Notes: a model not told the origin generated them from the letters alone. Positions 1 to 7,337 are shown, numbered from the stretch's first letter. The stretch: 64,000 bases of DNA from CAYGYG01 sp964354155 (GCA_964354155.1 CAYGYG010000014.1:1-64000), one strand, 5' to 3'. Numbers and translations are program-made.

Positions 1-2
1 AT

Positions 3-51
3 ATTAACATTTCCGCTTAGTAATAACTATTAACATTTATGCATAGTAATA
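3..51. repeat. Two-copy tandem direct repeat at the left edge
   Basis: Positions 3-25 and 29-51 are two copies of a 23-bp AT-rich word beginning ATTAACATTT and ending TAGTAATA. They match at 20 of 23 positions and have a period of 26 bp. The second copy covers the ATG of the first gene. An operator, iteron or attachment-related repeat is possible. The array may continue left of the window. Confidence 0.6.
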
Positions 52-410
52 TCACACAGAAAATAGTGCTTGACAACGCACCCAAAATAACCATACTACT
101 GCTGGAAGACCCAATGAACGGCAAAGTCGAAGTAACTGAACTCAGCGTCAAAGACTTTATTGGTATAGCACTTAACCAAGAAAGGCGGGATGCAATACCT
201 CGCCTACTCGAACGGCTAAAGGATAAATTTCGAGTTCCCATAGCTCCGTATTCGCCAGTTTCCGTCGACCCGATACCGCGCCTGACCAGCCTGGTCAAGA
301 ATCTATTTGAGCAACTGGGCAAACTGGGCCTACTGTCCGTCACGATCGGAAAATCCCGCCCAAGAACGATTGAGCTTGCAATCACTAAGAGCGCGGTGAA
401 CGATGCCTGA
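39..410 (+). CDS. Hypothetical protein of the accessory segment
   Basis: A 123-residue protein I do not recognise. It has no signal peptide or membrane segment. The N-terminal half is beta-like (IVLDNAPKITILLLED), the middle helical (ERRDAIPRLLERLKDKF), and the C-terminus holds a short basic stretch (IGKSRPRTIEL). The ATG at 39 sits inside the second copy of a tandem repeat, and no Shine-Dalgarno sequence is evident, so the true start could differ. The stop overlaps the next gene's start, so the two are probably co-transcribed. The AT-rich setting and the downstream recombinase suggest mobile-element cargo or an element maintenance gene. No function can be assigned. Confidence 0.55.
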   Translation: MHSNITQKIVLDNAPKITILLLEDPMNGKVEVTELSVKDFIGIALNQERRDAIPRLLERLKDKFRVPIAPYSPVSVDPIPRLTSLVKNLFEQLGKLGLLSVTIGKSRPRTIELAITKSAVNDA

Positions 411-1548
411 AATTAAACCGAACGAGATAGCTGAATTCTGGACATATCCTGTCGTGGACATCCCGATTGAGAACCTCGGCGTCTGCGTAAAGTGCAATAT
501 CAGCTCGAACCCTCGTATAAAGCAGTGGGAGCCCATTGACGCTGGGACCAATGAGATGTTGAGATTTCCAATAACCAAGCAGGATTTGCTGGATTTTGTG
601 GGTCCAGGCGAGTATCATATCTTCCTAAAATTTAATTTAGACGACGGCAGGCATGGTCTTTACGGGGATGGAGTTTACGTCACGGTTGGCATCAAGGAGA
701 AAGTGGCCGAAACTCCGCCTGAAGTCGTCGCGCCTACCCATTCGCTTGAAATCGAAATGTTTGGGGCAACCCTGGCCGAGCAGAAAGAAACCTTAGCCGT
801 CCAAAAGGGCACCATCGACACGCTGATGCAAGCGGTGAGCAAATTTATCGATGAGCAAAAGTCGAGCGACAACCAATTCAAGGACCAGCTGTTGATGAAG
901 GTTATCGACAAGATGGGCAGCAACCAGGGCGATGACCCGCTACCGATGAAGCTGATCGATAAGGTGGGCGACAGTCAGGTAGATAGAGTTGATGCCGCGG
1001 CTATCTTCGCAAAGACGCTCGATCGCTCCGCACTGTTCGCGTCCAAACGTCTCGACTTCGTGGCCGCCAGCATGAAAGGAGAGGCTGAACTGAAGCGCCA
1101 GGACTCAAAACAGAAGCACGAAATCGCCATGATGAACATTCAGCAGCAACTCAAGGCCGGCAAGGCGGCTCGGGCCGAAGTCAAGAACGACGGTAGTCCC
1201 AAGGACGATGCCAAGAAGGCGAATGTGGCGCCGGATAGCATTGATGTCCTAAGTAAGGTTGGGGCAATCCTTGACAACTTTGCGCAATTTGCCGAGAAGG
1301 TTAAGCCAACCCTGACAGTGATCAAGGACATCTTCAAAAGCGCACAGGGCAAGCCGTTAGCGCCGGAGGAGACTGCTGAGGAACCGGCTCCGGTGAAACC
1401 TAAAATCATCTTGATCAAGAAGAAGAAAACTCAAATTAAAGAGCCTGAGCCAGCCGAAGATGAATCACCAGTTTGGGTGAACAAGGGCCCGACCTACGAC
1501 CCAAATGACCCGCGGAAGCCGGAAGTAATAAGCCAAGAAAATTATTGA
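403..1548 (+). CDS. Hypothetical protein with beta N-domain, coiled-coil middle and basic tail
   Basis: A 381-residue protein not recognised as any family. Residues 1-100 look like a compact beta domain (aromatic and Gly rich, ending near GDGVYVTVG). Residues 115-260 are charged and helical and include an imperfect internal duplication (VIDKMGSNQGDD then LIDKVGDSQVDR, near residues 166-197). The C-terminal 60 residues are Pro/Lys/Glu rich with a basic KKKKTQIK patch and a conserved-looking last segment rich in Asp, Pro and Asn. There is no signal peptide or TM segment. It overlaps the previous gene by 8 nt. A structural or scaffold role in a phage or plasmid-like element would fit the layout, but this is a guess. 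Confidence 0.6.
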   Translation: MPEIKPNEIAEFWTYPVVDIPIENLGVCVKCNISSNPRIKQWEPIDAGTNEMLRFPITKQDLLDFVGPGEYHIFLKFNLDDGRHGLYGDGVYVTVGIKEKVAETPPEVVAPTHSLEIEMFGATLAEQKETLAVQKGTIDTLMQAVSKFIDEQKSSDNQFKDQLLMKVIDKMGSNQGDDPLPMKLIDKVGDSQVDRVDAAAIFAKTLDRSALFASKRLDFVAASMKGEAELKRQDSKQKHEIAMMNIQQQLKAGKAARAEVKNDGSPKDDAKKANVAPDSIDVLSKVGAILDNFAQFAEKVKPTLTVIKDIFKSAQGKPLAPEETAEEPAPVKPKIILIKKKKTQIKEPEPAEDESPVWVNKGPTYDPNDPRKPEVISQENY

Positions 1549-1777
1549 CAAATAGGTAGAGAGCTTTAAGCTTCTGGGGTCTTCGGAAGAGCCCGGATTG
1601 CCCCCAGGTTAGCTATCTCCCTTGCCAAGTTGTTGCTCCAGGCGCAGAACACCAATGACAGGCAATGCCAGTCGCTAATCTGAAAAAATAAGAACTGACC
1701 GCAAGGCTCTTATTAATAGTTCATCGACTCGTGTCTGCATGTCAAGAAGTTCCCACAACAAATTCCTAAACTTTCTA

Positions 1778-1805
1778 TTGACAAAGGGCAGACACTGGTT
1801 ATAAT
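1778..1805 (+). promoter_or_regulatory. Sigma-70-type promoter before leader ORF and MerR-like gene
   Basis: TTGACA at 1778-1783, a 16-bp spacer, and TATAAT at 1800-1805. An ATG follows only 7 nt downstream at 1813, so a transcript starting at the usual distance would be nearly leaderless for the small ORF there. The gap 1549-1777 holds no other gene I can support. Confidence 0.75.
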
Positions 1806-1812
1806 AATCCCC

Positions 1813-1884
1813 ATGAGTAAACTTACTGAATCTTTCTACCAAGACGTTTTGCATTTTTCGGGAGGTAAAAATGAGACAAAATGA
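1813..1884 (+). CDS. Possible leaderless leader ORF (23 aa)
   Basis: ATG 7 nt after a perfect -10 box opens a 23-codon frame (begins MSKLTESFYQ, ends GGKNETK) whose TGA at 1882 lies inside the next gene in another frame. Translating it would carry ribosomes through the GGGAGG Shine-Dalgarno and start of the gene at 1871, so it could couple or modulate expression. It may be chance. No homology was tested. Confidence 0.35.
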   Translation: MSKLTESFYQDVLHFSGGKNETK

Positions 1885-2533
1885 AAGAGATGACTTGGAA
1901 CGAATTCTTAGAAAAATGAAACCGATGTTATTGGCTCTATTCAGGGTGCAAATCGGATTAGAAGAGCCTGTCTTATTTGCCGCGGATGTCAAACGCATTT
2001 TACGCATTACTCAAAAGATGTTCATCTACTGGTTTAACAAGGCAATCAGACCGATAAAGAGCGATACTGCAGATACTAACAAACCGTCCTGGAATGTTTT
2101 CTCGCTCATCAACCTGTTTGAATTCGCGACGGTAAAGGAACTGCGCAAGCTCGGAATAGAGTTAAGCGTCTGCGGCCAGGTGCTTAATTGGCTTCGTGAA
2201 AATCTTATGGAGAAAAAGACAATAATCTATCCCCTTTCTGCAGGCAATCAGGTTTCTATTATCATCGATGAGAAAAATATAAAATGCCATGTAGGGCCTG
2301 GTAGGCCTCAGAATCAAAGAGCAATACCAGAAATTGCGCCTTCGGCAATATATTTGTCACTGGCTCCGCTGTTTAGACACGTGTTGAAAAGTGCACGGCG
2401 GAAAGCTTTCCATGTTAGACTCGTGGACGATGCATTTGGCGAGAGAAACAAGGTAGTGTATTTCATCAAAAGCAAAAGAATAGAACTTGAAGAAGTCTCG
2501 CCGCTCGATATCCTCGATATTTTGGATTCATAA
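1871..2533 (+). CDS. MerR-like helix-turn-helix protein with unknown C-terminal domain
   Basis: A 220-residue protein. Residues 36-113 follow the pattern of a MerR-type winged HTH: a short recognition segment (FAADVKRILRITQKMFIYWF), an extended linker, then FSLINLFEFATVKELRKLGIELSVCGQVLNWL, which resembles the helix pair after the wing in MerR-family proteins. Residues 125-220 form an alpha/beta region of unknown role, including GPGRPQNQR. The ATG at 1871 has GGGAGG about 6 nt upstream. Position between the two hypothetical genes and the excisionase/integrase pair suggests an element regulator. The MerR assignment is by pattern only, and ligand and targets are unknown. Confidence 0.55.
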   Translation: MRQNERDDLERILRKMKPMLLALFRVQIGLEEPVLFAADVKRILRITQKMFIYWFNKAIRPIKSDTADTNKPSWNVFSLINLFEFATVKELRKLGIELSVCGQVLNWLRENLMEKKTIIYPLSAGNQVSIIIDEKNIKCHVGPGRPQNQRAIPEIAPSAIYLSLAPLFRHVLKSARRKAFHVRLVDDAFGERNKVVYFIKSKRIELEEVSPLDILDILDS

Positions 2534-2572
2534 TTATGAAAACTTGTAGGTCTTTAAAAGGTTCCTAAGTCT

Positions 2573-2776
2573 ATGGCAAACATACCGAAATTGATAGACG
2601 TTAAAACACTATCCGAAAGGATTAGTGTTAAGGCCAAAACGATTTACGCCTGGGTGCACGAAGGACACATTCCCTGTCGTAAGCTTCGCCATCTTCTCCG
2701 GTTTGATGAAGAAGAAATCACCAAATGGCTTGAAGGTAAAGAATATACAAAGCATGAAGGAAACCGCCCAATATGA
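2573..2776 (+). CDS. Excisionase-type (HTH_17) DNA-binding protein
   Basis: A 67-residue protein that is essentially one small winged HTH domain: LIDVKTLSERISVKAKTIYAW followed by VHEGHIPCRKLRHLLRFDEEEITKWLE, the standard pattern of excisionase/BldC-like MerR-superfamily domains. It lies 50 bp upstream of a tyrosine recombinase in the same orientation, the usual place of a recombination directionality factor. I infer a role in excision or in control of the integrase. It could equally be a simple repressor. Confidence 0.75.
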   Translation: MANIPKLIDVKTLSERISVKAKTIYAWVHEGHIPCRKLRHLLRFDEEEITKWLEGKEYTKHEGNRPI

Positions 2777-2779
2777 TTG

Positions 2780-2807
2780 TTGACTTCTCTTCGGCTTTTA
2801 CTATAAT
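2780..2807 (+). promoter_or_regulatory. Promoter of the integrase gene
   Basis: TTGACT 2780-2785, 16-bp spacer, TATAAT 2802-2807. A GGAGG Shine-Dalgarno at 2817-2821 follows, so this transcript has a short leader. The promoter overlaps the stop of the excisionase-like gene, so the integrase can be expressed separately. Confidence 0.75.
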
Positions 2808-2826
2808 GAAGCCATCGGAGGAATAG

Positions 2827-3861
2827 ATGAGGATATACCAGCGCAAGGGCGTATGGTATATAGACTATTCCTTCAATGGCAGAAGGCTGCGAAAGGCAGT
2901 CGGCAGATCCAAGAAGATCGCTGACCTTGCTTTGAAAAAGGTCGAACTGGAGATCGCCCGAGGTGAGTTCCTCGGCGTGGTCGAACCGAAGAAAGTGCTC
3001 TTTGACAAACTGTGTGAGGAATACCTGATTTTTTCGAAAGCCAATAAAGCCTCTTCCTCCTACGAAAGAGATCAGTTGAGTATCAAGCATTGGCTACAAG
3101 CCTTTCACGGAAAACTCATGACAGAAGTCTCTTCCTACGAACTTGAATCCTACAAGAACCGACGCCGGGATGAGGTCGCTCCGGCCACCGTCAACCGCGA
3201 GCTTTCATGCATAAAGCATATGTTCAATAAAGCGGTGCAATGGGGCTATCTGACCGACAATCCGATACGAAATGTGACCAAGTTCAAAGAACCGCCGGGA
3301 AGGGTGCGCTATCTTACCGACGAAGAAATCGAAAGACTGTTGAACTGCTGTTCGGAGCATATCAGGTCGATTGTAGTCACGGTACTCAATACGGGCATGA
3401 GAAAAGGTGAAATCCTGAATCTGAAGTGGTCTGATGTTGACATGAAGAATCGGATAATCATAATACGAAAGACAAAGAACAACGAGACAAGAATCATGCC
3501 GATGAATGATACGGTGTGCGATGTACTGGATTCGATAGGTCCGGGGATTCTTGACAAGCAGGTCTTCACCGATCAGTATGGCCGGGACTTCAAGAGCTTC
3601 AAGAAAGGGTTTTGCGGGGCACTGCGGCGCGCCAACATCAAGGACTTCAGATTCCACGACCTAAGGCACACCTTCGCGTCTCGATTAGCGATGGCTGGAA
3701 CAAACATGAGAACCGTTCAGGAGTTGTTAGGCCATAAGGACATCAGAATGGCGATGAGATATAGCCATCTGTCCGACGTTCACTTAAAAGAGGCCGTAAA
3801 GAAACTGGAACTTGGCACAAATATGGCACACGCACTAAAACGGATGGCGCTAAGACCATAG
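2827..3861 (+). CDS. Tyrosine recombinase / phage-type integrase
   Basis: A 344-residue site-specific recombinase. Residues 1-60 resemble an arm-binding domain (YIDYSFNGRRLRKAVG), about 60-155 a SAM-like core-binding domain, and 160-330 the catalytic domain. The catalytic set is visible: Arg192 (NTGMRKGEILNLKW), Lys near 215, His277-x-x-Arg280 (FHDLRHTFASRL), His303 (LLGHKD) and nucleophile Tyr312 (RYSHLS). All are intact, so it is probably active. Its stop lies 22 bp before the 5' end of tRNA-Phe. tRNA-targeting integrases usually sit beside the 3' end, so the attachment site is uncertain. With the excisionase-like gene it marks 1-3861 as one end of an integrated element extending left of the window. 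Confidence 0.93.
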   Translation: MRIYQRKGVWYIDYSFNGRRLRKAVGRSKKIADLALKKVELEIARGEFLGVVEPKKVLFDKLCEEYLIFSKANKASSSYERDQLSIKHWLQAFHGKLMTEVSSYELESYKNRRRDEVAPATVNRELSCIKHMFNKAVQWGYLTDNPIRNVTKFKEPPGRVRYLTDEEIERLLNCCSEHIRSIVVTVLNTGMRKGEILNLKWSDVDMKNRIIIIRKTKNNETRIMPMNDTVCDVLDSIGPGILDKQVFTDQYGRDFKSFKKGFCGALRRANIKDFRFHDLRHTFASRLAMAGTNMRTVQELLGHKDIRMAMRYSHLSDVHLKEAVKKLELGTNMAHALKRMALRP

Positions 3862-3883
3862 AACTTTCGAAAAATCGGAAGTT

Positions 3884-3956
3884 GCCAGGGTAGCTCAGTT
3901 GGTAGAGCACCGGACTGAAAATCCGGGTGTCTGCAGTTCGATTCTGCACCCTGGCA
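3884..3956 (+). tRNA. tRNA-Phe (GAA)
   Basis: A 73-nt cloverleaf. Acceptor strands GCCAGGG and CCCTGGC pair, with discriminator A at 3956. D arm GTAGCTCAGTTGGTAGAGC, anticodon stem CCGGA/TCCGG with loop CTGAAAA reading GAA, and T loop TTCGATT closed by CTGCA/TGCAG. CCA is not encoded. It sits 22 bp after an integrase gene and is intact. Confidence 0.97.
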
Positions 3957-3960
3957 TTTT

Positions 3961-4112
3961 GTCTTCTTCGGAAACCGAAGAAGACATAGATAGCGGTGAT
4001 GAACGAATTAGATTACAGTGATAAGAATGCTGAAAAAGAGGTCGATTACAGTGATAGAGAGAGGAGATCCCTCGCTCGGCTCGGGACGCACACGGCAGCG
4101 GATTACGGAGAT
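3961..4112. repeat. Dispersed hairpin + GATTACAGTGAT repeat, copy 1
   Basis: Directly after tRNA-Phe is a perfect 11-bp hairpin (GTCTTCTTCGG-AAA-CCGAAGAAGAC, 3961-3985) with no following U-tract. GATTACAGTGAT follows at 4011-4022 and 4044-4055, with a degenerate GATTACGGAGAT at 4101-4112. The same word pair next to a hairpin recurs at 4824, 7765, 9741, 11314 and 37867. Open frames across this stretch look like chance. Confidence 0.7.
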
Positions 4113-4137
4113 GGGGGACTGAAAAAGAGGAAGCCGA

Positions 4138-4441
4138 TCAGGAATGGATTTTCCGCAGCAGTGACTCGACTTGCGATTTCAACCGGGGCACGTCTTTCCT
4201 CACCGTCTCCCAGACGGCCTCCAGGTCGACACCGAAGTAGTCGTGAATCAGCTTGTTTCTCATACCGGTGATGTCTTGCCACGGAATATCAGGACACTTT
4301 GTCTTAACTTCCCCAGACACTCTCTTTGCCGCCTCACCAACAACCTCGACCTGTCGAATGACGCCGTCTTGAACAAGACGATTTGTCATGAATGCCGAAC
4401 GTTTCCAGTATGTGCTTCAGATAAACTGAATCGTCTTTCAT
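4138..4441 (-). pseudogene. HEPN-domain (DUF86) toxin gene, broken by an internal deletion/frameshift
   Basis: The partner nucleotidyltransferase stops at TGATG (4439-4443), and that ATG opens a frame typical of DUF86 N-termini (MKDDSVYLKHILETFG). After about 17 codons it loses register. The rest of the family signature resumes in another frame from 4389 (MTNRLVQDGVIRQVEVVGEAAKR) through the HEPN RNase motif RNKLIHDYFG (Arg-x4-His, then Tyr) to the stop at 4138. Family members have some 20 residues between these blocks. A deletion with frame change is therefore likely, leaving either a dead toxin or an 83-residue short form from the internal ATG at 4389. HEPN proteins of this type are RNA-cleaving toxins neutralised by the MNT partner. 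Confidence 0.75.
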
Positions 4442-4725
4442 CACTGGTAGATAATCTCCATTTCCCCTTTGATGCGATCGGCCAGGTACGGACTTAATGA
4501 TTTCTCAGTCAGAAGGTCGACTCTTACGCCAAGCGCTTCCGACAGCACCCTCTCGATTCTAACGATATCAAGCAGACTTTTGGCGCTGGAAAACTCAACG
4601 AGGATGTCGAGGTCGCTGTCCGGTCCCGGCTCACCCCGAGCATAGGAACCGAAGATTGCGACCTTGTTCGCGCCTTCCTTTGTCAGAACGGCCACGGTTT
4701 TACGGGAAATCTCAAGTTTCGTCAT
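4441..4725 (-). CDS. MNT-type nucleotidyltransferase (antitoxin of HEPN/MNT module)
   Basis: About 94 residues with the minimal nucleotidyltransferase motif GSYARGEPGPDSDLDILVEF: GSxARG, then the metal-binding Asp pair in DSDLD, and a later Asp in VRVDLLTE. MntA-type proteins AMPylate and silence the HEPN partner (established for the family). A promoter (TAGAAT at 4741-4746) puts the transcript start near 4734, so the ATG at 4725 is preferred over the GTG at 4740. Its stop overlaps the HEPN start as TGATG, implying translational coupling. With the toxin broken, this antitoxin may be a relic, although its own motif is intact. Confidence 0.85.
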   Translation of the reverse strand: MTKLEISRKTVAVLTKEGANKVAIFGSYARGEPGPDSDLDILVEFSSAKSLLDIVRIERVLSEALGVRVDLLTEKSLSPYLADRIKGEMEIIYQ

Positions 4726-4740
4726 TGCTTCACTTTCCAC

Positions 4741-4768
4741 ATTCTATGCACCGGCGTAGACTTGTCAA
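4741..4768 (-). promoter_or_regulatory. Promoter of the MNT/HEPN module
   Basis: On the minus strand TTGACA (4768-4763), 16-bp spacer, TAGAAT (4746-4741). The implied start near 4734 leaves a leader of about 9 nt before ATG 4725. Confidence 0.65.
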
Positions 4769-4823
4769 CCGAAACCTGCAGACGTCAGGGTGTAGCGGCT
4801 CAACGAATAGCCCCAGGGATTAG

Positions 4824-4875
4824 ATGCGGCCAGGCCGCATTAGATTACGGTGATAGAACGGCAGATTACAGTGAT
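4824..4875. repeat. Dispersed hairpin + GATTACAGTGAT repeat, copy 2
   Basis: Hairpin ATGCGGC-CAG-GCCGCAT (4824-4840), then GATTACGGTGAT (4843-4854) and GATTACAGTGAT (4864-4875), 21 bp apart. The rest of the gap 4769-5025 contains no gene, only low-complexity text (CCCTCACCCTAACCCTC around 4891, ATCTCATCA-type repeats around 4960-4990). Confidence 0.75.
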
Positions 4876-5025
4876 GGAACAAGCAATCCCCCTCACCCTA
4901 ACCCTCTCCCTCCAGGGGCGAGGACTAAGTGAATGATGCCGGGACAATCCCGACAACTATCTCATCAACCCATCATCTCATCACCTCATCTCCCGGCCTT
5001 GCCTAACTGCCGCAATTGTTGAGGA

Positions 5026-5053
5026 TTGACAACAGCCGGAAATCGGCGATAAT
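5026..5053 (+). promoter_or_regulatory. Promoter of apbE, leaderless layout
   Basis: TTGACA 5026-5031, 16-bp spacer, GATAAT 5048-5053, and the start codon at 5062 only 8 nt later. No Shine-Dalgarno fits, so the mRNA is probably leaderless or nearly so. Confidence 0.7.
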
Positions 5054-5061
5054 ATTCGGTC

Positions 5062-6033
5062 ATGGCCGTCATGCATCAGATAACTCTAGCGTTGCTATTC
5101 CTTGCCGAGCCCCAGCTCTATACCCGAGCCGTTCCCGGACTGGGCAGTCTCTGTGAAGTAAAGATTTATGCCGAGAATGCCGAATCGGCCCGGATCGTGC
5201 TGGACGATGCCGTCTCCAGAATCAACTATCTCGACTCCCTGCTTTCGATCTTCTCCTCGGTAAGCGAAGTCTCCAAACTGAACGCCGAGAAGAAGGTGCA
5301 GGCATCCCCCGAGCTGCTCGAGGCGGTTACGACGTCGCTTGAGGTGTCCAAGCTCTCCCAGGGCGCATTTGACATATCGATCCATCCCCTGGTTGAACTG
5401 TGGGGATTTTACAAGAAGAAGAAACCGCCACAACTGCCTGCGGCTGACAAAATCAAGAACGCCCGCGCGCTGGTCGACTACCGAAAAATCGTAGCCAGAG
5501 GAGATTCGCTGATCATTCCTGGCAACATGATGATCGACCTGGGCGGCATCGCCCAGGGCTTGGCTGTGGACCTGGTCATGAAGACGCTCCAGCAGCACGG
5601 CATCAAGTCAGCGCTGGTCAACATCGGCGGCGAAGTCTTGGCCATCGGCCGCAAGCCGAACGGCTCGAAGTGGCAGGTGGCGATCAGGAATCCGCGTCAC
5701 AAAGAGACATCAGGAGACCCGGGCATAACCAAAGTGGTGCCGCTCGAAGACGAAGCGATGTCGACTTCCGGCGACTACGAAAAGTTCGTCATGATTCATG
5801 GCAAGCGGTACGCGCACATCATCGATCCGCGCACCGGCCTGCCGGCCCAGGGCTGTATCAGCGTTACGATCATGGCCGGCAACGCGGCCTATGCCGATGC
5901 GCTGGCCACTGCGGTCTTCGTGCTCGGGCCCAAGAAGGCTGAAGCCCTGCTCAAAACTCTCCCGGACGTCAAGGCGATCATCTACGTCGAAAAGAAAGGA
6001 CGGGTTAGCGTTGGCTATGCCCAAGGGTTGTAG
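5062..6033 (+). CDS. apbE: FAD:protein FMN transferase (ApbE family)
   Basis: 323 residues, normal for ApbE, which uses FAD to attach FMN to a Thr or Ser of partner flavoproteins outside the cytoplasm. Family motifs are present: FDISIHPLVELWGFY near 114, DLGGIAQGLAVD near 159, LVNIGGEVLAIG near 184, MSTSGDYEKF near 231 and YAHIIDPRTGLP near 250. The N-terminus is hydrophobic (ITLALLFLA), consistent with an export signal, but no lipobox Cys is seen. The second Met (5071) is a possible alternative start. It is followed 10 bp later by a radical SAM gene. No Rnf/Nqr target gene is visible in the window. Confidence 0.93.
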   Translation: MAVMHQITLALLFLAEPQLYTRAVPGLGSLCEVKIYAENAESARIVLDDAVSRINYLDSLLSIFSSVSEVSKLNAEKKVQASPELLEAVTTSLEVSKLSQGAFDISIHPLVELWGFYKKKKPPQLPAADKIKNARALVDYRKIVARGDSLIIPGNMMIDLGGIAQGLAVDLVMKTLQQHGIKSALVNIGGEVLAIGRKPNGSKWQVAIRNPRHKETSGDPGITKVVPLEDEAMSTSGDYEKFVMIHGKRYAHIIDPRTGLPAQGCISVTIMAGNAAYADALATAVFVLGPKKAEALLKTLPDVKAIIYVEKKGRVSVGYAQGL

Positions 6034-6043
6034 GGGTTGCACT

Positions 6044-7024
6044 ATGGTCGAGGCCAAGTATTATCAGAAGACCGACGGCAAGCTCGAATGCCTGCTCTGC
6101 CCCCATCACTGCAAGATCGGGCCAGGCGCTGCCGGCATCTGCCGGGTCAGGCTCAACCGCGACAACCAGCTCTGGGCGGCAAGCTACGGCCTGACCACGT
6201 CAGTCGCCATCGACCCGATCGAGAAGAAACCGCTCTACCATTTTCATCCCGGCAAGCCGATCCTCTCGATCGCGCCCAACGGCTGCAACATGCAATGCCC
6301 CTTCTGCCAGAACTGGGAGATCTCGCAGGAAGAAGTCCGGACCGAGGAGATCACTCCCGAAGCGCTGGTTGCTCTGTGCAAGAAACACGACCTCATCGGC
6401 GTCTCGTACACCTATACCGAGCCGCTGATCTGGTTTGAGTTCCTCCTCGATGCCGGGCACGCGGTCCGGGAGGCCGGATTCGTCAATGCGCTGGTAACTA
6501 ACGGCATGATCGAGGAAGCGCCCCTGGATGAGCTTCTGGAGGTGATCGACGCGATGAACATCGACCTTAAATCGATCCGGCCTGAGGTCTACCGCAAGAC
6601 CCTCCATGGTGATCTGTCAGCCGTGCAGCGGACCATTGAGAAGTCGAAGCAGCGATGCTCAGTCGAGCTCACCAACCTCATCGTCAGCGGACTGAACGAC
6701 GATGAGCAGGATATTACTAACCTTGTTGATTACGTTGCCGGTCTGGGCCGGGACACCGTGCTCCACTTCTCAAAATACTTCCCCAATTGGAAGTACGACC
6801 AGCCGCCGACGGCGGACCGGATTCTGGATTTTGCCTTCAAAAAGGCGTCCGAGAAACTGGATTTTGTTTATCTGGGAAATGTATCCGCTAACTACGGCTC
6901 GCACACCTATTGTCCCAAGTGCAAACAGCTTCTGATTGAAAGGCATTTCTACAACACCCGGGTGCTGGGCCTGAAGGATCGCCGATGCCAAGCGTGTGGA
7001 ACACAAGTAGCTATCATTACATAG
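6044..7024 (+). CDS. amrS: AmrS-type radical SAM enzyme (AmmeMemoRadiSam system)
   Basis: 326 residues. The Fe-S motif C81-x3-C85-x2-C88 (GCNMQCPFCQNWEIS) fits the AmrS family, close to pyruvate formate-lyase activating enzymes. The N-terminus has the family's CLLCPHHCKIGPGAAGICRVR block, and the C-terminus has four Cys in two pairs (CPKCK and CQACG) that could bind zinc. ATG at 6044 follows AGGGG. The longer open frame upstream overlaps apbE and lacks family sequence. AmrS is usually named for co-occurrence with AMMECR1 and Memo proteins; neither is seen in this window. Substrate is unknown for the family. Confidence 0.9.
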   Translation: MVEAKYYQKTDGKLECLLCPHHCKIGPGAAGICRVRLNRDNQLWAASYGLTTSVAIDPIEKKPLYHFHPGKPILSIAPNGCNMQCPFCQNWEISQEEVRTEEITPEALVALCKKHDLIGVSYTYTEPLIWFEFLLDAGHAVREAGFVNALVTNGMIEEAPLDELLEVIDAMNIDLKSIRPEVYRKTLHGDLSAVQRTIEKSKQRCSVELTNLIVSGLNDDEQDITNLVDYVAGLGRDTVLHFSKYFPNWKYDQPPTADRILDFAFKKASEKLDFVYLGNVSANYGSHTYCPKCKQLLIERHFYNTRVLGLKDRRCQACGTQVAIIT

Positions 7025-7073
7025 GCCCCGTGCCCGACTTGGAGCGCGCGTCTAACGGGGCAAAGGAGCGAAT

Positions 7074-7337
7074 ATGATGGGAAGAAGGAAAACCGGTGTC
7101 ATTCTCCTGGCGATCATCGTCGGCGGGATCATCGGTTCAGGGCTTTCCTTTCTGCTGGGCAACATCTTCCCGGACGGCCCGGTGCGGGATTTCTTCTTCA
7201 AAACCCTCAAGGTCGGCTTCTCCGATCTTAACATTAACCTGGGGTTCATCGGGTTTCAGTTCGGTTTCTTCATCCAGGTCAGCATCATGACGATCGTGGC
7301 GGTATTCGTCACGATATACTTGTTGTACCGGTTGTAG
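7074..7337 (+). CDS. Small membrane protein, DUF4321-like
   Basis: 87 residues with two hydrophobic segments (about 8-30 and 62-85) separated by a loop FSDLNINLGFIGFQFGF. This matches the DUF4321 pattern known to me, in which a Leu-Asp-Leu-Gly type motif precedes the second helix. Function unknown. A Shine-Dalgarno-like GGGGCAAAGGAG lies just upstream of the ATG at 7074; the next ATG is one codon later. Confidence 0.7.
   Translation: MMGRRKTGVILLAIIVGGIIGSGLSFLLGNIFPDGPVRDFFFKTLKVGFSDLNINLGFIGFQFGFFIQVSIMTIVAVFVTIYLLYRL

Noticed and set aside
3961..3985. Rho-independent terminator for tRNA-Phe
   Set aside because: The 11-bp hairpin is perfect but no U-tract follows. It fits better as the hairpin part of the dispersed repeat.
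3996..4271. Plus-strand ORF of 91 codons after tRNA-Phe
   Set aside because: It runs over the dispersed GATTACAGTGAT repeats and then antisense to the HEPN remnant. Its composition is repeat-driven and there is no Shine-Dalgarno.
5798..6043. N-terminal extension of the radical SAM ORF
   Set aside because: It overlaps apbE out of frame. Family sequence begins only at the ATG 6044, which has its own AGGGG.
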